From DASYAN01 sp036501345 (GTDB lineage Bacteria > Chloroflexota > Ktedonobacteria > Ktedonobacterales > Ktedonobacteraceae), in NCBI GenBank assembly GCA_036501345.1, contig DASYAN010000131.1:1-5315 (forward strand): 5,315 bases of DNA, given 5' to 3'. This document shows positions 1 through 4,582 of the stretch, piece by piece. Position numbers and translations under genes: made by a program. The notes beneath the pieces were generated by a model. It searched no databases and was not told the origin of the DNA. It was given only the letters and a program-made list of their open reading frames with translations. Position 1 is the first letter of the stretch. Each line of letters begins with the position of its first letter.

Positions 1-33
1 GTTTAGCAGAGAATAAAGATTTGACTTATTCAT
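1..33 (-). CDS. Possible 5' end of a minus-strand gene running off the left edge
   Basis: On the minus strand an ATG at 33-31 opens a frame of 11 codons (MNKSNLYSLLN) that is still open at the window edge. A good AGGAG lies at 50-46, but it is 12 nt from this ATG, longer than usual. A closer ATG at 41-39, 4 nt from AGGAG, gives only M-V-L and a TGA that overlaps the second ATG, so the short frame could couple to the longer one. The product cannot be recognised from 11 residues. The position, downstream of the terminator hairpin at 194-221 and reading in the same direction as its neighbour, suits a new transcription unit. It may simply be a chance open frame. Confidence 0.25.
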   Translation of the reverse strand, partial: MNKSNLYSLLN

Positions 34-83
34 AATACCATTTTTCTCCTATAGAGCTACGTATCAAATAGATTTTCCATCAT

Positions 84-112
84 AGTCTACGACACAAAAG
101 AGCCCATCGCAA
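84..112 (-). promoter_or_regulatory. Weak candidate promoter for the left-edge minus-strand frame
   Basis: On the minus strand TTGCGA (112-107) and TAGACT (89-84) are separated by exactly 17 nt. Each matches the sigma-70 type consensus at 4 of 6 positions. It lies about 50 nt before the possible start at 33, in the gap after the terminator hairpin. Boxes this weak occur by chance, so this is only a candidate. Apart from this and the AGGAG at 50-46, I see nothing in bases 34-190. Confidence 0.2.
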
Positions 113-193
113 ACCGCTGTGACTTTAGTCCAGAAGCAAAATCTCCGACTCACTTGGTCGCAGAGGATATGTTGCTTATTTATGCCCATAAAC

Positions 194-221
194 CAGGGTA
201 CTCCTTTTCCAGAGTACCCTG
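194..221. terminator. Stem-loop terminator after the TPM-like gene
   Basis: CAGGGTACTC (194-203) and GAGTACCCTG (212-221) form a perfect 10-bp stem with an 8-nt loop. It sits 29 nt past the stop codon of the minus-strand gene at 251-1309, so it is most simply that gene's transcription terminator. The better T-tract, however, lies on the plus-strand side (ACTTTCGTTTTT, 223-234). In the minus direction the stem is followed only by GGTTTATGGG. It may therefore act in both directions, or mainly protect the 3' end of the message. Confidence 0.65.
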
Positions 222-250
222 AACTTTCGTTTTTCCCACATCAAATTTAG

Positions 251-1309
251 TTAGAAGTTTCCAGAACTTCCACCACCAGTATCATCATCTCCTCCAAAGC
301 CGCCAACGCTTCCACCACCGGAATCATCTCCTCCAAAACCGCCAACGCTTCCACCACTAGTATCATCTCCTCCAAATCCACCTACACTTCCACCACCTGA
401 GCCTTCATCAAAGTCTCCCACACTGCCACCACCAGCCCCCTGATCTTCCCCAGCCCCGCGCTCGCCTTGTTGTTTGCCAAGTTCATAGCCAAGGAAACCA
501 CCTGCGGCTGCACTCAAACCTCCTGCAGCAAAGGGATTCATACCTTGTTGTGGAGGGTAGCCGCCTTGTTGCGGAGGGTAGCCGCCTTGTTGCGGAGGGT
601 AGCCTTGTTGCGGAGGGTAGTTAGGGCCTTGGTTAGGAGGGTAATCCCTCTGATATGGTCCATCGTATGGGCGATTATACGGAGGTCGACCAAAAGGAAA
701 ACCGCCAACATGAGGACGTTTGACAGCAAACAAGGCAACAGCACCTAGCACGAGCAAACCAAGGAGACACCATACACAATTCGATATACCACCTCTTGCT
801 GCAGGTGTAGGATTTGTCCCACGATTATTATTGCTTGCAGATCCGGTCCCTACAGCACTCTGTAATGACTGCAAAGCACCAACCGTTGCAGAGGTAAAGT
901 TACCACCACTGCTCTGATAACTCCCTTTAAAAGAGGCTACTACACTGCTAGCTTCAGCACTCGAGAGTGGAACCCTACTGCCAGCAACAACTGTTATATA
1001 GCGTGGATTTTCACTGATTGCCATCACTATCTGATTGGAGTTGGTCAGGTGATCACGAGCACGCTGCTCAAACTGGCTACTCGTACCCGAAAAGTTGGAT
1101 GTTGTATAGATGTCTACAGGATATCCAATAGATGCTCCAGCACTTTTCACCTGACTCTGGTTAAGCACACCTGCTGCATCGGATACCTTTTCTACGCTCG
1201 CCCACGTAGTCACTGTTGTGATCAGTAACAAACAGAATACAGCGACATTTATTAATAATCCCCAGCCCAGTCGCCTTAGCAGAGGATGAGGGTCTGCATT
1301 TTCCATCAT
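251..1309 (-). CDS. Membrane-anchored TPM-like (YgcG-type) protein with Pro/Gln/Gly and Gly/Asp repeats
   Basis: The 352-residue protein has a clear domain order. A basic N-terminus and hydrophobic segment (about 12-37) act as a signal peptide or anchor, with a possible cleavage after TWA at 35-37. An extracytoplasmic region (about 38-155) resembles a TPM domain: VSDAAGVLNQSQ at its start, a strand with PRYITVVAG near 102-110, and a helical end near 140-152. A second membrane helix (about 178-196) is followed by basic KRPH. Next come YPPQQG repeats (about 223-256), a small glycine-zipper-like stretch (about 260-277) and four GGGSVGGFGGDD-type units (about 292-345). TPM proteins with a Gly-rich tail after a membrane helix are a known architecture. 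Function in the family is diverse (photosystem repair, reported phosphatase activity), and none can be assigned here because the domain is divergent. The start is the first of two adjacent ATGs, with purine-rich GAAAGAGAAG immediately upstream. The spacing suits the second ATG (1306) better. Existence of the gene is near certain; the TPM assignment is moderate. Confidence 0.85.
   Translation of the reverse strand: MMENADPHPLLRRLGWGLLINVAVFCLLLITTVTTWASVEKVSDAAGVLNQSQVKSAGASIGYPVDIYTTSNFSGTSSQFEQRARDHLTNSNQIVMAISENPRYITVVAGSRVPLSSAEASSVVASFKGSYQSSGGNFTSATVGALQSLQSAVGTGSASNNNRGTNPTPAARGGISNCVWCLLGLLVLGAVALFAVKRPHVGGFPFGRPPYNRPYDGPYQRDYPPNQGPNYPPQQGYPPQQGGYPPQQGGYPPQQGMNPFAAGGLSAAAGGFLGYELGKQQGERGAGEDQGAGGGSVGDFDEGSGGGSVGGFGGDDTSGGSVGGFGGDDSGGGSVGGFGGDDDTGGGSSGNF
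267..436 (-). repeat. In-gene tandem repeat encoding Gly-Ser-Val-Gly-Gly-Phe-Gly-Gly-Asp-Asp units
   Basis: Units begin at 267, 309, 348 and 387 on the plus strand, each opening with CTTCCACCAC, and are 42, 39, 39 and about 36 bp long. A shorter degenerate copy follows from about 423. They encode the acidic glycine-rich tail of the TPM-like protein. The unit length is a multiple of three throughout, so copy changes keep the frame. The first three copies are very similar and the fourth has drifted, which suggests recent slippage or unequal exchange at the 3' end of the gene. Confidence 0.85.
543..640 (-). repeat. In-gene 21-bp tandem repeat encoding YPPQQGG
   Basis: On the plus strand CCTTGTTG(T/C)GGAGGGTAG recurs at 543, 564, 585 and 603, with spacings of 21, 21 and 18 bp. 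A more degenerate copy runs on to about 640. The encoded protein reads YPPQQG or YPPQQGG several times, a flexible proline/glutamine-rich segment on the C-terminal side of the second membrane helix. Near identity of neighbouring units and the in-frame length difference point to slippage under selection to keep the frame. Confidence 0.85.
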
Positions 1310-1379
1310 TCTTCTCTTTCCCAGTATACTTATCCAAACAGATCTTCCCTACAGTCCACGAATCAACCGACCTATCTGT

Positions 1380-1699
1380 TTACTTTGATGATCTGTTGGC
1401 CCTTGCTCTGAGCGCAAGGTAAAGACACTCAATCAGAAGATAAATATCGACATTATCTCCTGGCAAAAGACGATGGTATATGGATGCAGAGATGTAATTC
1501 TCAAAAAGCGGAGAGCGTGGATAGGGCACGGATACAGCGGCGTAGGCTTTCGGAGTACTTCTCACCTTCGTCTGGTCTCCAGTAGTTTTCGGTGAAATCA
1601 GTGAGGCGAAGAACATAAAGAGGGCCAACTTTAGCACCACTCTCTTGACGAGGCACAATATCTTCACGAATACTTCTGCTACGGCTAGTACGAGCCCAT
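1380..1699 (-). pseudogene. Frame-broken small gene of about 105 codons, product unrecognised
   Basis: A good initiation site (AAAGGA at 1710-1705, 5 nt, ATG at 1699-1697) gives only M-G-S-Y and a TAG. Skipping one base there (T1690) enters a frame of plausible charged protein: TSRSRSIREDIVPRQESG onward, then VLRLTDFTENYWRPDEGEKY and SLRRCIRALSTLSAF. That frame stops at TGA 1503-1501 in a run of five T. Skipping one T continues into FENYISASIYHRLLPGDN and so on, ending RSSK and TAA at 1382-1380. The joined product is soluble, rich in Arg and Glu at the front, with a helical end. I do not recognise the family. A single 95-codon frame with a GTG start at 1667 covers the same DNA, but its first half is in a different frame and looks like chance hydrophobic sequence. 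Decayed gene, sequencing error in the T-run, or +1 frameshifting are all possible. It lies 70 nt before the TPM-like gene on the same strand, perhaps formerly co-transcribed. Confidence 0.45.
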
Positions 1700-1718
1700 A
1701 TTTATCCTTTCTCTTGCA

Positions 1719-1727
1719 TGCTACAAT
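1719..1727 (+). promoter_or_regulatory. Extended -10 promoter candidate for gpmI
   Basis: TGCTACAAT combines a TGn extension with TACAAT, a 5 of 6 match to the -10 consensus. No good -35 box stands 16-18 nt upstream, as is usual for extended -10 promoters. Initiation would fall near 1734 and give a leader of about 50 nt before gpmI. An alternative, TTGACG (1645-1650) with AATACT (1669-1674) at 18-nt spacing, lies inside the broken minus-strand gene and would give a leader of about 100 nt. On the minus strand TATACT (1745-1740) could serve the divergent broken gene, but it has no convincing -35 box. Confidence 0.35.
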
Positions 1728-1762
1728 AAGAAACAGAACAGTATACCGTGGGAATATTTTAC

Positions 1763-1786
1763 ATGGAGCTTAAGAATACTGCATGA
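1763..1786 (+). other. Seven-codon upstream frame overlapping the gpmI start (ATGA)
   Basis: ATG at 1763 reads M-E-L-K-N-T-A and stops at TGA 1784-1786, which overlaps the gpmI ATG at 1783-1785. GGGA at 1750-1753 is 9 nt before this ATG. The only good Shine-Dalgarno core near gpmI itself, GGAG at 1765-1768, is 14 nt from the gpmI start, which is long. Translation of the short frame could therefore feed gpmI by stop-start coupling. It may equally be chance; no other sequence is available to test conservation. Confidence 0.25.
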
Positions 1787-3369
1787 ATACAACATCTTCA
1801 GGGCGGCCTCGCCCTTGTGTTTTGATTATCATGGATGGTTGGGGGATCAACCCGCGCAAAGAGGGAAACGCCGTTGCGCAGGCACGAACACCTAATATCG
1901 ATAAAATTGCACGCGAATGGCCTCATACCACAGTCAAAACGTCTGGCCTGGCAGTTGGCTTGCCTGAGGGCCAGATGGGAAACTCTGAGGTTGGACATCA
2001 GAATATCGGTGCCGGCAAACGGGTCTTGCAGGATTACACGCGTATCAGTGAGTCGATTCAGGATGGCTCTTTCTTCCAGAATCCAGCATTGCTCAAGGCC
2101 ATTGCACATGTTAAGAAAAATCAGTCCCAGTTGCACATCTGTGGATTACTCGGTAACGGCGGGGTCCATGCCCATGAGTCGCACTTGGAGGCCTTGCTAC
2201 GCTTAGCCCAGATGCATGATCTTGAGCATGTTTATATCCATTCATTTACCGATGGGCGTGATGCATCTCCTACAGGTGGCGTTGAATTTATGCAGCGTCT
2301 GGAGGCTCGTGCAAAAGAGATCGGTGGCGATCATGCGGCAAAAGTTGCAACCGTTAGTGGACGCTACTACGCCATGGATCGTGACAATCGCTGGGATCGT
2401 ACCGGGGCAACCTATTTCGCCATGACACGTGGGGAAGGCTTGCAAGCTAGTTCTGCCCCAGCTGCCATTCAGCAATCCTATGACAAGAATGTCACCGACG
2501 AATTTATTCTTCCCACGGTCATCATTGAAAATGGGCATCCCGTTACTACAGTCAAAGAGGGAGATGCCATCATTCATTACAATTTTCGTCCGGACCGTGC
2601 ACGCCAACTCACGAAAGCCTTTGTCATGCCACATCTTCCTCCACAGGCTGAGGGTAAATTTAACCGGGGTCCGCGTTTCAATGATCTGGCCTTTGTGATG
2701 ATGACACAGTACGAAGAGGGACTCGACGCAGAGGTAGCCTATCGAGCCGATGAGGTAGAAATGCCACTGGCTCGTGTAATCTCCGATCGAGGCATGCCAC
2801 AGTTCCACACAGCTGAGACAGAGAAGTATGCCCACGTCACCTTCTTTATCAATGGTCGTCGTGAAGTTCCCTTTCCCGGTGAAGATCGTATCCTGGTACC
2901 ATCACCAAAAGTTCCGACATACGATCTGCAACCAGAGATGAGTGCGGCAGGTATCACGGATAACGCTATCGAGCGTATTCGCAGTGGACAATATGATCTT
3001 ATCATTATGAACTATGCCAATGCTGATATGGTAGGGCATACTGGTGTGCTTGAGGCTGCCATCAAGGCTGTTGAGACCGTTGATACCAGCATCGGACGCA
3101 TCGTGGAAGCTACACTTGCTATAGGTGGCAATGTTCTCATTACTGCTGATCATGGCAATGCAGAACAATTGATTGAGTATGATACGGGCAAGCCGCTTAC
3201 CGCCCATACAACTCATCCTGTTCCGCTCTACCTAGTAGCGCCACCATTCGCACAGGCACGCCTACGCCAAGATGGTATCCTGGCTGACGTTTCTCCAACT
3301 ATCTTGCAAATCATGGGTATCCCACAGCCGAAAGAGATGCAAGGCAAATCACTCGTTTTGCCATTATAG
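1783..3369 (+). CDS. gpmI: 2,3-bisphosphoglycerate-independent phosphoglycerate mutase
   Basis: This cytoplasmic enzyme interconverts 3-phosphoglycerate and 2-phosphoglycerate in glycolysis and gluconeogenesis through a phosphoserine intermediate and two Mn ions. The 528 residues are complete and slightly longer than the usual 510-515, mainly through the N-terminus. The alkaline-phosphatase-like catalytic set is present: Asp18 in IIMDGWG, nucleophile Ser68 in GQMGNSEVGH, Asp415 and His419 in NADMVGHTG, Asp456-His457 in TADHGNAE, and His475 in TAHTTHP. Phosphoglycerate-binding candidates are also in place: His129, Arg159-Asp160 (TDGRD), Arg194, Arg200, Arg269 and Arg272 (NFRPDRAR), and Lys348 (ETEKYAH). 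One local oddity is LLGNGGVHAH at 122-131, where LLSDGGVHSH is common. The ATG at 1783 puts MDGWG at the expected distance from the N-terminus. GGAG is 14 nt upstream. The gene stands alone, divergent from the broken gene and convergent with the next, with a strong terminator just past its stop. Confidence 0.98.
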   Translation: MNTTSSGRPRPCVLIIMDGWGINPRKEGNAVAQARTPNIDKIAREWPHTTVKTSGLAVGLPEGQMGNSEVGHQNIGAGKRVLQDYTRISESIQDGSFFQNPALLKAIAHVKKNQSQLHICGLLGNGGVHAHESHLEALLRLAQMHDLEHVYIHSFTDGRDASPTGGVEFMQRLEARAKEIGGDHAAKVATVSGRYYAMDRDNRWDRTGATYFAMTRGEGLQASSAPAAIQQSYDKNVTDEFILPTVIIENGHPVTTVKEGDAIIHYNFRPDRARQLTKAFVMPHLPPQAEGKFNRGPRFNDLAFVMMTQYEEGLDAEVAYRADEVEMPLARVISDRGMPQFHTAETEKYAHVTFFINGRREVPFPGEDRILVPSPKVPTYDLQPEMSAAGITDNAIERIRSGQYDLIIMNYANADMVGHTGVLEAAIKAVETVDTSIGRIVEATLAIGGNVLITADHGNAEQLIEYDTGKPLTAHTTHPVPLYLVAPPFAQARLRQDGILADVSPTILQIMGIPQPKEMQGKSLVLPL

Positions 3370-3377
3370 CTAAGTAC

Positions 3378-3423
3378 AGTTATCCACATATTGAGCCAAA
3401 ATATGTGGATAACTTTTCCTTTC
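3378..3423 (+). terminator. Rho-independent terminator of gpmI
   Basis: A perfect 15-bp stem (3378-3392 with 3400-3414) encloses a 7-nt loop and runs straight into a T-rich tract (CTTTTCCTTTCT, 3413-3424), 8 nt past the gpmI stop. In the minus direction the stem is followed by GTACTTAGCT, with no T-tract, so it should act mainly on gpmI transcripts. The stem is AT-rich in its loop half. Its arms each contain the nonamer TTATCCACA, described separately. Confidence 0.85.
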
Positions 3424-3432
3424 TGTGGATAA
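3380..3432. promoter_or_regulatory. Cluster of three perfect DnaA boxes
   Basis: The nonamer TTATCCACA occurs on the plus strand at 3380-3388 and in inverted orientation (TGTGGATAA) at 3404-3412 and 3424-3432. This is the strong DnaA-binding sequence known from E. coli and B. subtilis. Two copies form the arms of the terminator hairpin, so they are not independent of each other. The third lies outside the stem and is not needed for it. The cluster sits between two convergent genes, away from any visible dnaA or dnaN gene. Binding of DnaA here is an inference from the sequence match. Confidence 0.6.
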
Positions 3433-3445
3433 ACATGCTACCTCG

Positions 3446-4429
3446 CTAGCTAATTCTTTCTATTGATGTCAGTGGTACTGTGAAGAGGGAACCATCTTCA
3501 AGACGGAGACGAGCAGCCCGTACGTGAATGCCAGAACGAAACTTCTGCTCATAAGCAAAGAGATAATCAATAATACCAATTGCACCTGCTTTTTCACTAT
3601 CGCGAATCCGAACCAGCGTTCCAGGAGCAAGTGCCATATCTTGCGGCTGCATTGCCTCTAGATCAGGTTGTTGTCTTTCTCCCAGCGGAAGCGAGATCAG
3701 CAGTTCAGGAAAAATTCTGCGACGCACAGAAGTCTGTCCATCAAGTAACGCTATTGAATCCTGATAGTGGCTAAATAGGTTCATGATAGGTGTTGGCATA
3801 ATCGTGGCACCAAGGCCTTCGGTCAATAATAATGTGATGGGAGGCAAGTATGCTAGGGCTCGCTCAACATTGTCACTGGCAAATAGAGCAATCAGATCGG
3901 TACGCAAGAATTGCTCTAGATCGCGCAGTGCAATGCTACTCGCCACAATACCTGCAACGCCGGAGACTACAGCCTGATGCAATAGTGCAAAGCTCAGAGG
4001 TCCAGGTACAACTAGGATAGCTCCGGAAGGAATAGTTTGCCAAGTCCGTGTAGGACCGCTTTGCCATAAGGTGAGGACGCCAGCAATCTGTTTCCCAATG
4101 CCAAAAGAACCACGTACCAGAGCGACACGACTCTCAATAACCACGCCTCCGCGTCTGGTAAATTGCATCACTCGCCCATGTAGCCCGGCTATGACCATCT
4201 CGCTTCGCATGCCCAATCCTGCATTGGAGATGCCAGACAGTGGAACACGGGATATACTGGATAGTCCTCCAGCTGCTACAGGCTGTTGCAGACGAAGCAC
4301 AGCTTGACCGGGCAAGATCTCCTGGTCAAGAGAGACGAGTGGCATTCCCAGGCCTCTATGCCCTCCAGGCCAACGCTCCCTACGCACTGTAGTTTGCGAT
4401 ATAACAACACTGTTAGATGCATAGACCAT
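3446..4429 (-). CDS. Conserved hypothetical protein paired with GlmL, C-terminal KOW/SH3-like barrel
   Basis: The 327-residue protein has no signal peptide and is probably cytoplasmic. The N-terminus (about 14-50, VRRERWPGG to PGQAVLRLQQP) resembles a short hammerhead/lipoyl-like strand module. A central part includes GRVMQFTRRGGVVIES (85-100) and ALVRGSFGIGKQIAGVL (103-119). A Rossmann-like stretch follows, with SGAILVVPGPLS (135-146), SGVAGIVASSIALRDLEQFL (156-175) and ITLLLTEGLG (198-207). The end (about 266-327) looks like a KOW/SH3 barrel: APGTLVRIRDSEKAGAIGII, then RLEDGSLFTVPLTSIERI. From memory a protein of this plan follows the GlmL-like gene in Chloroflexota genomes, and no function has been established. 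ATG 4429 is chosen because the frame upstream has no start codon before a stop within the distal 35-bp repeat, and GGA lies 8 nt before it. It is 153 nt downstream of the GlmL-like gene on the same strand and converges on gpmI. Confidence 0.85.
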   Translation of the reverse strand: MVYASNSVVISQTTVRRERWPGGHRGLGMPLVSLDQEILPGQAVLRLQQPVAAGGLSSISRVPLSGISNAGLGMRSEMVIAGLHGRVMQFTRRGGVVIESRVALVRGSFGIGKQIAGVLTLWQSGPTRTWQTIPSGAILVVPGPLSFALLHQAVVSGVAGIVASSIALRDLEQFLRTDLIALFASDNVERALAYLPPITLLLTEGLGATIMPTPIMNLFSHYQDSIALLDGQTSVRRRIFPELLISLPLGERQQPDLEAMQPQDMALAPGTLVRIRDSEKAGAIGIIDYLFAYEQKFRSGIHVRAARLRLEDGSLFTVPLTSIERIS

Positions 4430-4434
4430 ATTGA

Positions 4435-4536
4435 TTATCCATTCAGAAACGCTGCTAGCGCATCTGGCTCCGCCTATCTGGATTGAAACACTACATCCTT
4501 GTTATCCATTTATAAACGCTGCTGGAGCAGCTAGCT
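4435..4536. repeat. Imperfect 35-bp direct repeat, period 67 bp, upstream of the 3446-4429 gene
   Basis: Copies at 4435-4469 and 4502-4536 match at 29 of 35 positions. Both begin TTATCCATT and share AAACGCTGCT, and both end in GCT. Within each copy there is a small dyad, differently formed: CGCT-GCT-AGCG at 4450-4460 and GCTGCT-GG-AGCAGC at 4518-4531. Between the copies is unrelated sequence. They fill most of the 153-bp gap between the two minus-strand genes. On the minus strand each copy contains ATGGATAA, but the resulting frames (MDNQYGLCI and MDNKDVVFQSR) stop quickly. Possible roles are paired operators for the downstream gene or a relic of a local duplication. No convincing promoter was found in the gap. 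Confidence 0.7.
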
Positions 4537-4582
4537 TTGTTTAACTGAACGGGAGACACATATGGTGAAACCTTACCACTTT

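Noticed and set aside
267..640. CRISPR array
   Set aside because: The repeats are contiguous, in frame, multiples of three in length and encode protein low-complexity units. There are no unique spacers.
467..748. Plus-strand frame with LLRRVAALLRRV repeats
   Set aside because: It is the antisense reading of the YPPQQG tandem repeat in the TPM-like gene, and its periodicity comes from that repeat.
1380..1667. Single 95-codon minus-strand gene with a GTG start
   Set aside because: Its first half has no ribosome site and reads as chance hydrophobic sequence, while a neighbouring frame over the same bases (1689-1504) looks much more like protein. Only its last 40 codons seem to be real coding sequence.
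2242..2835. 197-codon minus-strand frame inside gpmI
   Set aside because: It lies wholly antisense to a gpmI with all catalytic motifs intact, has no recognisable domain and a Cys/His-rich composition typical of shadow frames.
3378..3432. Chromosomal replication origin
   Set aside because: Three DnaA boxes alone are too few, no AT-rich unwinding region is evident beside them, and the neighbours are gpmI and a conserved hypothetical gene rather than dnaA, dnaN or rpmH.
4071..4486. Plus-strand frames opposite the 3446-4429 gene
   Set aside because: They are short and lack ribosome sites or family motifs, whereas the minus-strand protein has a coherent domain order throughout.
4518..4531. Terminator hairpin after the GlmL-like gene
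   Set aside because: The stem is only 6 bp with a 2-nt loop and is followed on the minus strand by GTTTATAAATGG, not a T-tract. It is better explained as part of the direct repeat.
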